DNA of 64,000 nucleotides, taken from assembly GCF_016031635.1 (NCBI RefSeq), contig NZ_JACEGD010000005.1:124001-188000 (forward strand), given 5' to 3'. This document shows positions 46,261 through 53,450 of this stretch, piece after piece (the first letter of the stretch is position 1; each line of letters starts with the position of its first letter). A program made the translations under genes and the position numbers. The notes under the pieces are model-generated. The model saw only the letters and a program-made list of their open reading frames with translations, had not been told where the DNA came from and made no database searches. The stretch is from Bradyrhizobium diversitatis (GTDB lineage Bacteria; Pseudomonadota; Alphaproteobacteria; Rhizobiales; Xanthobacteraceae).

Positions 46261-47235
46261 ATGATCACTCGCCGTACCGCGCTGGGCCTGCTCGCCGCCA
46301 GTCCGCTTGCAGCCACCCCGCTGTCGAAGGCCCTTGCCGCCGATTACCCGGCCCGTCCGGTGAAATGGGTGGTCGGCTATCCGCCGGGCGGGGCCACCGA
46401 CATCCTGGCGCGCCTGCTCGGCCAGCGGCTCTCGGAAAAGCTCGGCCAGCAATTCGTGGTCGAGAACAAGCCGGGCGCCGGGAACAATATCGCGACCGAA
46501 TCGGTCATCAATGCCGAGCCCGACGGCTACACGCTGCAGCTGGTCAACCCGGCCAACTACATCAATGCCTCGCTCTACGCCAACCTGAAGTTCAACTTCG
46601 TGCGCGACATGGCGCCGGTCGCCTCGTTCCAGCGAGTGCCGAACGTGATGACCGTCAACAAGGACGTGCCGGCCAAGAACGTCGCCGAGTTCATCGAATA
46701 TGTGAAGGCCAATCCCGGCAAGGTCAACATGGCCTCGTCAGGCAACGGCACCTCGGTGCATCTGTCCGGCGAGATGTTCATGGCCATGACCGGCTGCAAG
46801 ATGCAGCACGTGCCCTATCGCGGCGCTGCGCCCGCGATCACCGACATGCTGGGCGGCCAGGTGCAGGTGATCTTCGACAACATGCCCTCGATCATCCAGC
46901 ACATCCGCTCCGGCTCGCTGCGGGCGATCGGCGTCACCACCGCGCAGCGCTCGCCGCAACTGCCCGACGTGCAGGCGATCGCAGAGACCGTCAAGGACTA
47001 CGAGGCCAGCGCGCTGTTCGGGATGGGGGCGCCGAAGAACACGCCGAAGGAGATCATCGCCAAGCTCAACGCCGAGGTGAACGCGCTGATGAAGGAGCCC
47101 GACATGGCCAAGCGTCTGGTCGAGCTCGGCGGCGAGCCGCGGGTGCAGACGCCGGAGGCGTTCGGCGAAGAGATCAAGGCCGAGACCGAGAAGTGGAAGA
47201 AGGTCGTCGAGTTCGCCGGCCTGAAGGTCGAGTAG
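46261..47235 (+). CDS. Bug-family tripartite tricarboxylate transporter binding protein
   Basis: A 324-residue periplasmic solute-binding protein of the TctC/Bug family. The signal peptide is MITRRTALGLLAASPLAATP ending in ALA (the twin Arg could allow Tat export). Family motifs are YPARPVKWVVGYPPGGATDI, VVENKPGAGNNIATESV, SVHLSGEMF, HVPYRGAAPAITDMLGGQVQ and the C-terminal LGGEPRVQTPEAFG. The ATG at 46261 has GGGAGA upstream. No TctA/TctB membrane genes are adjacent, as is usual for orphan Bug proteins; the ligand is unknown. A strong terminator follows at 47259-47286. Confidence 0.93.
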   Translation: MITRRTALGLLAASPLAATPLSKALAADYPARPVKWVVGYPPGGATDILARLLGQRLSEKLGQQFVVENKPGAGNNIATESVINAEPDGYTLQLVNPANYINASLYANLKFNFVRDMAPVASFQRVPNVMTVNKDVPAKNVAEFIEYVKANPGKVNMASSGNGTSVHLSGEMFMAMTGCKMQHVPYRGAAPAITDMLGGQVQVIFDNMPSIIQHIRSGSLRAIGVTTAQRSPQLPDVQAIAETVKDYEASALFGMGAPKNTPKEIIAKLNAEVNALMKEPDMAKRLVELGGEPRVQTPEAFGEEIKAETEKWKKVVEFAGLKVE

Positions 47236-47258
47236 CGATCTTGTGATGATCGAGATGG

Positions 47259-47286
47259 AGCCCTGCCGTTCGGCAGGGCTTTTTTC
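47259..47286 (+). terminator. Rho-independent terminator of the Bug-type gene
   Basis: AGCCCTGCC and GGCAGGGCT arms enclose GTTC and are followed by TTTTT. It lies 24 bases past the stop codon at 47235. Confidence 0.92.
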
Positions 47287-47384
47287 TTGCGCGCACGATT
47301 CCGTTGATCTGGAATAAAAGGGCGCAGCGAAACCTGATGGTATGTGGGGCCGTATCTCGCGTCACCAAGAGAGGAATTCGAATC

Positions 47385-47663
47385 ATGCGCATGATGCAAT
47401 TGGGGCTGCCGGCGCTGGCCACCATGGTTCTCGTCGGTTTCACCGCCAGCACCCCCGCCACCGCGCGCGATTATCCCTGGTGCGCGCAGGGCGGCGAGTA
47501 CGATTATCCTGGCGAATGCGCCTACAGCACCTATGAGCAGTGCCAGGCCAGCGTCTCCGGCCGCCTGCTGTTCTGCGATCGCAATCCTCGCTTTGCCTAC
47601 GGCCAGCAACAGGACCCGCAACCGCGGCCGCACCGGCGCACGCGGCCTGTCACTCCGTACTGA
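47385..47663 (+). CDS. DUF3551-type small exported protein
   Basis: A 92-residue exported protein. The signal peptide (QLGLPALATMVLVGFTASTP, cleavage near ATA) is followed by RDYPWCAQGGEYDYPGECAY, STYEQCQASVSGRLLFCDRN and a Pro/Arg-rich tail. The four-Cys pattern YPWC...C.Y.T.EQC...G....C is the DUF3551 signature, a family expanded in Bradyrhizobium. The ATG at 47385 has AGAGGAA upstream. Function unknown. Confidence 0.85.
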   Translation: MRMMQLGLPALATMVLVGFTASTPATARDYPWCAQGGEYDYPGECAYSTYEQCQASVSGRLLFCDRNPRFAYGQQQDPQPRPHRRTRPVTPY

Positions 47664-47720
47664 TCGCGCTACGCTCGCCTGATCACGCAGTCGTGCGGAC
47701 CCGTGCGAACGGGTTCCTGC

Positions 47721-47768
47721 TTGACGCCTTTCCGCTCGCGTCTATACTAAACCATATGGTTAAGTATA
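47721..47768 (+). promoter_or_regulatory. arsR promoter with operator palindrome centred on the start codon
   Basis: A sigma-70-like pair is visible: TTGACG at 47721-47726, a 16-base spacer, and TATACT at 47743-47748. That places the transcription start near 47754-47756, at the ATG itself (47756), implying a leaderless message. A 26-base inverted repeat (TATACTAAACCAT followed by ATGGTTAAGTATA, one mismatch in 13) runs 47743-47768 with its centre exactly at the first base of the ATG, covering the -10 box. No ribosome site precedes the ATG. Confidence 0.7.
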
Positions 47769-48208
47769 AGGACGAGACGCTGGACCGGACCTTTGCGGCG
47801 CTGTCCGACCCGACACGGCGTGCGCTGCTGGCACGCCTCGGCGAGCAGGACGGCCTGACGGTGAGCGAGCTGGCGGCCCCGTTTCGAGTCTCGCTGCCGG
47901 CGATCATGAAGCATCTCGACGTGCTCACGGATGCCGGCCTGATCATGCGGGAGAAGACCGGACGCACGGTCGCCTGCCGGCTCACCGCGCAGCCGATGGA
48001 GCAGGCGATGAACTGGCTCAATCGCTATGCGCAGTTCTGGTCCCACAATCTCGATCGCCTCGCCGCCTTCGTGGAGGAAGAGACATGGCCAACGCAGCCG
48101 CCAACGCCGCCGAACGCCCGGCAGAACGTCCAAGCCTCACGCTCACGCGCCGGCTCCGCGCGTCGCCCGAAAAGGTCTACGCCGCCTGGACGCAAGGCCC
48201 CCAGCTAG
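47756..48208 (+). CDS. ArsR-family metalloregulator-like repressor
   Basis: A 150-residue winged-helix regulator. The core LDRTFAALSDPTRRALLARL, VSELAAPFRVSLPAIMKHLD and VLTDAGLIMREKTGRTVACR is the ArsR subclass that usually controls SRPBCC/AHSA1 genes; it lacks the Cys motifs of true metal sensors. The ATG at 47756 is the family start and lies in the operator. The C-terminal 40 residues (after FVEEETWP) are Pro/Arg-rich and are encoded across the start of the next gene, giving a 124-base overlap; this tail may be non-functional. It is first of the operon arsR-SRPBCC-DUF899. Confidence 0.88.
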   Translation: MVKYKDETLDRTFAALSDPTRRALLARLGEQDGLTVSELAAPFRVSLPAIMKHLDVLTDAGLIMREKTGRTVACRLTAQPMEQAMNWLNRYAQFWSHNLDRLAAFVEEETWPTQPPTPPNARQNVQASRSRAGSARRPKRSTPPGRKAPS

Positions 48209-48552
48209 CGCAATGGTTCGGGCCGCCGAACATGAAGCCGGCGACGCTTCAGGCCGAGCTCGACGTCCGCGTCGGCGGCCGCTACCGCATCAGCTTCATC
48301 CGTGACGACGGCGAATATTTCGAAGCCGGCGGCCTCTATCGCGAGGTGGTGCCGAACGAGCTGCTCGTGTTCACCTGGGCCTGGCATTCGACGCCCGAGC
48401 GTGAATCGCTGGTGACGATCTCACTGAAGCCGGACGGTGCCGGCACCTTGATGGTGTTCCATCACGCCCAGTTCTTCGACGAGACCGCACGCGACAACCA
48501 CCGGCGCGGCTGGAGCTCGTTCCTCGACAAGCTCGATGCTTTCGTCGCTTGA
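48085..48552 (+). CDS. SRPBCC/AHSA1-type protein
   Basis: A 155-residue START-like-fold protein. The pattern LTLTRRLRASPEKVYAAWTQ, LAQWFGPPNM, VRVGGRYRISFI, GGLYREVVPNELLVFTWAW and the C-terminal HRRGWSSFLDKLDAFV is the AHSA1/activator-like subgroup that commonly follows an ArsR repressor. The ligand is unknown. The ATG at 48085 has GAGGAAGAG upstream and overlaps the arsR frame by 124 bases in another frame. Confidence 0.92.
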   Translation: MANAAANAAERPAERPSLTLTRRLRASPEKVYAAWTQGPQLAQWFGPPNMKPATLQAELDVRVGGRYRISFIRDDGEYFEAGGLYREVVPNELLVFTWAWHSTPERESLVTISLKPDGAGTLMVFHHAQFFDETARDNHRRGWSSFLDKLDAFVA

Positions 48553-48568
48553 CCCCAAGGAGAACGCC

Positions 48569-49306
48569 ATGCAGCAACATCAGATCGTTTCGCGCGAGCA
48601 ATGGATCATAGCGCGCAAGGCTCTTCTGGCCCACGAGAAGGAATTGACGCAGGCCCGCGAACGGCTTGCCGACGAGCGCCGCCGGCTCCCCTGGGTCAAG
48701 GTCGACAAGGCGTACGAATTTGAAGGGCCGAACGGTATTGTGTCCTTGGGCGACCTGTTCAGGGGCCGGCCGCAGCTCATCGTGCAGCACGTGATGTTCG
48801 CACCCGATTGGGACGCGGCTTGCAAAAGTTGCTCGTTCTGGGCCGATGGGTTCGAGCGCATGGTGCCGCACCTGGTCGCGCGCGACACCGCCAGGGTTGC
48901 GGTCTCGCTGGCGCCAAGCGCAAAGCTCGAAGCCTTCAAGAAGCGGATGGGCTGGACCTTCGACTGGATCTCCTCAGGCCGCAACGACTTCAACCGCGAT
49001 TACGGCGTGACGTTCTCGCCGGAGGAAGTCGCGACCGGCAAGCCGATGTACAATTTCGGGACCACGCCGCTCTACGGCCCCGAACTGCCCGGCATCAGCG
49101 TGTTCTTCCGCGACGAGACCGGCGCGATCTTCCACACCTATTCCTGCTTCGCCCGCGGCCTCGACATGATGAACGCTGCTTATCAATATCTCGATCTCAC
49201 CCCGCTCGGCCGTCACGAGGAAGGTCTGCCCTATCCGATGGACTGGGTGCGCCTGCGCGACCAGTACGAGCCGCAGGCGGCAAAGGGGGCGTGCTGTCAC
49301 GGGTGA
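48569..49306 (+). CDS. DUF899 thioredoxin-like protein
   Basis: A 245-residue DUF899 protein. Visible are VSREQWIIARKALLAHEKEL, then LPWVKVDKAYEFEGPNG, the thioredoxin-like strand LIVQHVMFAPDWDAACKSCS with a C-x-x-C, GWTFDWISSGRNDFNRDYGV, and GISVFFRDETGAIFHTYSCF. The C-x-x-C suggests a redox role. The ATG at 48569 follows AAGGAG; the stop of the SRPBCC gene is 16 bases upstream, so it is the third gene of the ArsR-controlled operon. This trio recurs in many proteobacteria. Confidence 0.9.
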   Translation: MQQHQIVSREQWIIARKALLAHEKELTQARERLADERRRLPWVKVDKAYEFEGPNGIVSLGDLFRGRPQLIVQHVMFAPDWDAACKSCSFWADGFERMVPHLVARDTARVAVSLAPSAKLEAFKKRMGWTFDWISSGRNDFNRDYGVTFSPEEVATGKPMYNFGTTPLYGPELPGISVFFRDETGAIFHTYSCFARGLDMMNAAYQYLDLTPLGRHEEGLPYPMDWVRLRDQYEPQAAKGACCHG

Positions 49307-49334
49307 GGTTGTACGCTGGATCGGCAACAATGGT

Positions 49335-49472
49335 GTCATCGCCCGGCTGCGCGAGCGATCCAGTACTCCGAGACGGCTGTGATGAATCGAGAGGCCGCGG
49401 CGTACTGGATTCCCCGCCGGAGCCTGTCATCGGGCTCGCCGAAGGCGAGACCCGGTGGCGGGGAATGACAGC
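49335..49472. repeat. Intergenic palindromic repeat, family A copy 3
   Basis: GTCATCGCCCGGCTGCGCGA through TCCAGTACTCCGAGACGGCT on the left and GCGGCGTACTGGATTCCCCG through GCGGGGAATGACAGC on the right. This copy has an extra nested hairpin (CGGGCTCGCCGAAGGCGAGACCCG-type, near 49430-49455) absent from copy 1. It lies between convergent DUF899 and protease genes. Confidence 0.78.
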
Positions 49473-49508
49473 CGAGGGTGATGTGCAGGGTGTGCCCTGC
49501 CCCGATAG

Positions 49509-50756
49509 CTACCGCTTCGCGTCCGCCTGCTCCGTCGCGTTGCACGAGATCAGCATCGTATAAGGTCGGGCGTTGGTGGCGATGTCGGTGGTCTTGAGCT
49601 CGCTCTTTGGCTCGGCGGTCTGATAGGGCACCACGGAATTGTCGAGGAAGTCGCGCAGCACGCCGGTCTTGATGGCGAAGTTGATGTTTTCAGGGATGTT
49701 GCCGGTCGCCACCGCGATACGCAATGCCGGGATCTTTGCGGTGACCACGCCCACGACCTGACCTGTGCTATCGAACAGCGGCCCGCCGCTGTTGCCGGGC
49801 TGCACGGGGGCACTGATCTGCAGGAAGCGCGAGTCGTTGCGCATGCCGCTGAGCGAGCTCACGATGCCGGTGGTCACGCTGAAGTCCGAGGTCAGGATGC
49901 CGTGATAGGGAAAGCCGATCGCGACCACGGAGTCGCCGGAGCGAATCGAGCGGTCGCGGATCCGGGCAAAGTCCTTGAATGTCGTCGTCGATGGCGCCTG
50001 CAACAGGGCGAGATCGTTGTTGGTGTCGCTCGACACGACGCGCAGCACCATTGCTGCCTCGCCGGTGAGATTGCCCTTGATGTCGCCGACGCAGCCGTCG
50101 ATCACATGGTGGTTGGTGACGATGTGTCCGCTCGTACTGACCACGAAGCCGGTGCCGCTCTTGGCCCTGGCGGGTTTGCCGGCGGCGGGCGATGCCGCCT
50201 GCTTGTCCGGCGCGGCCTGCGGCTTGGCAGCCATCTTGGTGAAATCGCCGACCTTGTCCAGCCCGTCGGCCTTGACCCGGGTCACACAATTGCTGACGGC
50301 GGCAATCAGAGGGGCAGTCGAGGTCAGGCTGAACTGGAAGGGCGTGCCTCTCGCCACCGCCACCATCAGGCTCGCCTTCTGGAAAGCGCGCGCGACGTTT
50401 GTCGGCAGAACGGCTGAGACCATGACCTCGGAAAAGGCGGTCGCAAACAGTCTCACCTCGGCCTGACCGTCGAAGGTCAGGTCGATCGTCAGGTTCTCGC
50501 CCTTCTTGAAACGAAACGCTGGATTGGCAAAACCGAGCAGCCACGCGTTGTTCGAATCCTGGCCGACAAGCAAGGTCATGCCATTGGCGTAGGGCATGCT
50601 TGCAGCGCAGTGAGAGAACGCGCCGGTCGAGTCATGGGTGAAAGCGCCACCGTTCCAGTTGCCGACGTGGATTGTGCCGAAAGGCCCCGCCGCATGAACG
50701 AACCCGGCCAGCATCACCTCGAGAACAAACGCAACGACAAACGACTTCCGCCACAT
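49509..50756 (-). CDS. Exported trypsin-like serine protease (HtrA catalytic domain, no PDZ)
   Basis: A 415-residue protein with a signal peptide (FVVAFVLEVMLAGFVHAAG). Residues 25-165 form an N-terminal domain with two Cys and no recognised family, then a Pro/Ala/Lys linker, then an S1C-type protease: His217 in HIVTNHHVID, Asp248 in TNNDLALLQ and Ser323 in PVQPGNSGGPLFDS. There is no PDZ domain, so regulation differs from DegP/DegS; the N-terminal domain may provide it. The ATG at 50756 is chosen because the signal peptide begins there, with AGGGGG upstream. It is divergent from the membrane-protein gene under the palindromic operator. Confidence 0.86.
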   Translation of the reverse strand: MWRKSFVVAFVLEVMLAGFVHAAGPFGTIHVGNWNGGAFTHDSTGAFSHCAASMPYANGMTLLVGQDSNNAWLLGFANPAFRFKKGENLTIDLTFDGQAEVRLFATAFSEVMVSAVLPTNVARAFQKASLMVAVARGTPFQFSLTSTAPLIAAVSNCVTRVKADGLDKVGDFTKMAAKPQAAPDKQAASPAAGKPARAKSGTGFVVSTSGHIVTNHHVIDGCVGDIKGNLTGEAAMVLRVVSSDTNNDLALLQAPSTTTFKDFARIRDRSIRSGDSVVAIGFPYHGILTSDFSVTTGIVSSLSGMRNDSRFLQISAPVQPGNSGGPLFDSTGQVVGVVTAKIPALRIAVATGNIPENINFAIKTGVLRDFLDNSVVPYQTAEPKSELKTTDIATNARPYTMLISCNATEQADAKR

Positions 50757-50862
50757 ACCAGCCCCCTGGAACGCTTCCGAGTCCATCTTATCCGTCAGGA
50801 TATGTAGCGCGCAACCGCCAGTTGTCCGCTCGCGTCCGGTCGGGCCGTCGCGACATTCGGGC

Positions 50863-50904
50863 TTGCCTTTGCTTTGCGGTGCCATATACTTTGCAATACA
50901 AAGT
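50863..50904 (+). promoter_or_regulatory. Promoter and palindromic operator of the membrane protein/winged-helix operon
   Basis: TTGCCT (50863-50868), 16 bases, then TATACT (50885-50890) form a sigma-70-like promoter. The palindrome ACTTTG-CAATA-CAAAGT at 50888-50904 overlaps the -10 box and the expected start point near 50897. A 15/17 match to it lies at 51962-51978 over the start of the UppS paralogue. Autoregulation by the winged-helix protein at 51563 is the natural reading. Confidence 0.65.
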
Positions 50905-50958
50905 AACGGGACATCACGCCCCGAAACACCCGGGTGGAACGAGGATTTGGCGTTGCCG

Positions 50959-51576
50959 ATGCGCGATCTCGACAAGGCGCTGGCCGACATCGTGACGATC
51001 CGCAGCCAGATCGCGGCGGGTACAGCCTTCCGCGGCTACGGCCCGGCGACGATGGTGGCGACCGGCGCTGTCGCGCTCATCACCGCGGTTCTGCAGTTCT
51101 GGCTGCTGGATGACCCCACCGGCGAGCCGCTCGGATTCTTCATCGGCTGGCTCAGTGCCGCCGTGCTCTCGGGGCTGATGATCGGCATCGAGATGCGGGC
51201 GCGTTCGCGCCGTCACCATTCGGGCCTGGCGGATGCCATGATCCACCAGGCCGTCGAGCAGTTCCTGCCGGCAGGCGTTGCCGGCGTGCTGCTCGCGGTG
51301 GTGATGTGGAAGTTCGCGAGCGAGACGCTGTGGCTGCTGCCGGGCCTGTGGCAGATCCTGGTGTCGCTCGGCATCTTTGCCTCGGTCCGCTCACTGCCGC
51401 GCACCGTCGCGTTCGCCGGCGCGTGGTATTTCGTGTCCGGCTTCGCAGTGGTGGTGCTGGCGAGCCGAACCCACACGCTGTCGCCATGGACCATGGGACT
51501 GCCTTTCGTAATCGGGCAATCGGTGATGGCGGCCATTCTGCATTTCGCGTCCGGAGACAACGATGTCGAAGACTGA
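50959..51576 (+). CDS. Conserved membrane protein in a winged-helix-regulated operon
   Basis: A 205-residue protein with six hydrophobic segments, including MVATGAVALITAVLQFWLL, FFIGWLSAAVLSGLMIGI, GVAGVLLAVVMWKF, LLPGLWQILVSLGIFA, FAGAWYFVSGFAVVVLA and LPFVIGQSVMAAILHFA. The soluble N terminus is MRDLDKALADIVTIRSQIA. The start may be this ATG or a TTG six bases upstream that has better spacing to GAGGA. Its end overlaps the winged-helix gene by 14 bases, so the two are co-translated. Function unknown; this pair recurs in proteobacteria. Confidence 0.8.
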   Translation: MRDLDKALADIVTIRSQIAAGTAFRGYGPATMVATGAVALITAVLQFWLLDDPTGEPLGFFIGWLSAAVLSGLMIGIEMRARSRRHHSGLADAMIHQAVEQFLPAGVAGVLLAVVMWKFASETLWLLPGLWQILVSLGIFASVRSLPRTVAFAGAWYFVSGFAVVVLASRTHTLSPWTMGLPFVIGQSVMAAILHFASGDNDVED

Positions 51577-51937
51577 CAGCGCGCCCTTCTCCTATGAAGG
51601 ACTCGACCGCGTGATCCACGAGAAGGCGAGGCTCGGGCTTCTGACCTCGCTGATGGCGCATCCCAAGGGGCTGGCATTCGGTGATCTCAAGCAGCTCTGC
51701 GGCCTCACCGACGGCAATCTCAGCCGGCACCTTGCCGTGCTCCAGGAGGCGGGCCTCGTCGAGATGACCAAGGGCTACGAGGGCAACCGCCCGCACACGA
51801 CCTGTCGCCTGACCAAGGCCGGCCGCCGCCGTTTCCTCGACTATCTCGCCGTGCTCGAGCGGCTGGTGCGCGACGCGGCGAAAGCCGCCGGCCGCGAGGC
51901 GTCGCTGCTCGGCCGCCTCGGTATCGCCTCGACCTGA
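51563..51937 (+). CDS. Winged-helix transcriptional regulator
   Basis: A 124-residue regulator of the HTH_34 (MarR/ArsR-like) type. The helix-turn-helix and wing read VIHEKARLGLLTSLMAHPKG, LAFGDLKQLCGLTDGNLSRH, LAVLQEAGLVEMTKGYEGNR and PHTTCRLTKAGRRRFLDYLA. No ligand domain is present. The ATG follows GGAGA and lies within the end of the membrane-protein gene. Its expected target is the ACTTTG-N5-CAAAGT palindrome found before its operon and over the start of the next gene. Confidence 0.9.
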   Translation: MSKTDSAPFSYEGLDRVIHEKARLGLLTSLMAHPKGLAFGDLKQLCGLTDGNLSRHLAVLQEAGLVEMTKGYEGNRPHTTCRLTKAGRRRFLDYLAVLERLVRDAAKAAGREASLLGRLGIAST

Positions 51938-51961
51938 TTCTCCCCCTTTTATTGACCGGAG

Positions 51962-51978
51962 ACTTTGCAATGCAAAGC
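51962..51978 (+). promoter_or_regulatory. Second ACTTTG-N5-CAAAGC operator, over the UppS-paralogue start codon
   Basis: ACTTTGCAATGCAAAGC matches the operator at 50888-50904 at 15 of 17 positions. The ATG of the downstream gene (51970-51972) is inside it, so a bound repressor could act as a transcription roadblock. No separate promoter was recognised immediately upstream. Confidence 0.65.
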
Positions 51979-52710
51979 GAATCCACCTCGCGCAACGAGA
52001 AGCTCCATGTCGGCATCATCATGGACGGCAACGGCAGATGGGCGACGCGGCGCGGCCTGTCCCGCGTGCGTGGCCACGAGGCCGGCGTCGAGACCATCCG
52101 CCGAATCGTCGAGGCCGCGCCCAAGCAGGGCATCGGCACGTTGACGCTTTACGCCTTCTCGGCCGACAATTGGCGGAGGCCGAGGGCCGAGGTCGCGGCG
52201 CTGATGACCTTGCTGCGCTTCTATCTCGCCAACGAGGTGCAGAGCCTGGTCAGGAACGGTGTGCGTCTCACCGTGATCGGCCGCCGCGACCGGCTGCCTG
52301 ACGGCATCGCCACCGCGATCACGCGCGCCGAGGAGGCGACCGCCCGAGGAAGCGCGCTGCATCTGCGCATCGCGGTGGATTACTCAGCTCGCGATGCGAT
52401 CCTCAACGCGGCGGCCAAAGCGGCCGCGCTCACCAGCCTCACACGCGAAGCGTTCTCGCAGCTCGTTACCGGCGAGGCTGGCCTTCGCGACGTCGATCTC
52501 ATCATCCGCACCTCGGGCGAGAAGCGGCTGTCGGACTTCCTGCTCTGGGAGGGCGCTTATGCCGAGCTGCATTTCACCGAGCGGATGTGGCCCGAATTCG
52601 ATGCGAGCGATCTCACCGCGGCGCTCGCCGCCTTCCACGGCCGCGAGCGCCGCTTCGGCGGGCTTCGGGCGATCGTGCCGGAGGAGGTGCCCTCGCTCTC
52701 CCGAGTGTGA
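51970..52710 (+). CDS. Undecaprenyl-diphosphate synthase paralogue (cis-prenyltransferase)
   Basis: A 246-residue cis-prenyltransferase. Catalytic Asp20 is in HVGIIMDGNGRWATRRG, and TLTLYAFSADNWRRP and the C-terminal AYAELHFTERMWPEFDASDL are normal. Two signature positions deviate: the N-Y-G-G-R box reads DYSARDAI, and R-T-G-G-E reads RTSGEKRLSDFLLWE. The gene is not beside dxr, cdsA or frr, where the housekeeping uppS usually sits, so it is a second copy and may make a different chain length. The ATG lies in an operator and has CGGAGA upstream; the winged-helix gene ends 32 bases before it. Confidence 0.88.
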   Translation: MQSESTSRNEKLHVGIIMDGNGRWATRRGLSRVRGHEAGVETIRRIVEAAPKQGIGTLTLYAFSADNWRRPRAEVAALMTLLRFYLANEVQSLVRNGVRLTVIGRRDRLPDGIATAITRAEEATARGSALHLRIAVDYSARDAILNAAAKAAALTSLTREAFSQLVTGEAGLRDVDLIIRTSGEKRLSDFLLWEGAYAELHFTERMWPEFDASDLTAALAAFHGRERRFGGLRAIVPEEVPSLSRV

Positions 52711-52964
52711 CGCACGGCACGCGAAAACGCGCTGTTCGTTTTCAGCCGCCAGGTTGGGCAGCGCCGACCATGCGGCCGTTGCGCGGCCTCGGACATGCGC
52801 GGCCTGGCGACGGAGGCGGGTTTTGGGGATACCGGCCCTGGAGACTGGCGCGGTCCCCCTCGCCAAGTGCTGTCGCGCCCGTCATAGACGCGTTGATTTG
52901 TCGTGTGGCACGGATCATGCTCTGGTCTGGGGCGATGGGGTCCGCAGCGACGGGAGCTTCTGCG

Positions 52965-53450
52965 ATGCGCGCAGTCCTGGATTATTGCACCGGCGGAACG
53001 GAGCGGCAGGTCGCCGCCGGCACGCTGATTGTCAACGAGGGTGGCACCAGCGGCCACCTCTACGTGCTGATGCAAGGCAAGCTCGAGGTGCTCAAGGGCG
53101 AGATGGTGGTCGCCACCGTCACCGAACCCGGCGCCGTGCTCGGCGAGATGTCCGTGCTGCTGGGCCAGCCGCACACCGCCACCGTGCGGGCCTGCTCCGA
53201 CGCGATCGTCTATGAGTTCGAGGACGCCGCCTCGTTCCTCGAGAAGGAGCCGGGTGTGGCCCTGCTGATCGCAAAGATGCTGGCGCAGCGGCTCAATGTC
53301 GCCAACACCTATCTCGCCGATCTCAAGCGGCAATATGCCGGCCACGGCACGCATCTGGCCATGGTCGGCGAGGTGCTCCAGAGCATGATCAACCTGCCGC
53401 CGCATGAGGTCTCGCCAGGCTCGGATCGGAAATCCGATCCAAGAATGTGA
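52965..53450 (+). CDS. Cyclic-nucleotide-binding domain protein
   Basis: A 161-residue protein with a single CNB domain: VAAGTLIVNEGGTSGHLYVL, GKLEVLKGEMVVATVTEPGA, VLGEMSVLLGQPHTATVRAC (phosphate-binding cassette with the Glu and Arg-like Thr-Val-Arg end) and a C-terminal helix. There is no DNA-binding domain, so it is not a Crp-type activator but a stand-alone sensor. The ATG at 52965 is chosen because GGGAG precedes it; ATG 52917 is an alternative. Its 3' end overlaps the convergent phosphoesterase gene by 62 bases. Confidence 0.82.
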   Translation: MRAVLDYCTGGTERQVAAGTLIVNEGGTSGHLYVLMQGKLEVLKGEMVVATVTEPGAVLGEMSVLLGQPHTATVRACSDAIVYEFEDAASFLEKEPGVALLIAKMLAQRLNVANTYLADLKRQYAGHGTHLAMVGEVLQSMINLPPHEVSPGSDRKSDPRM

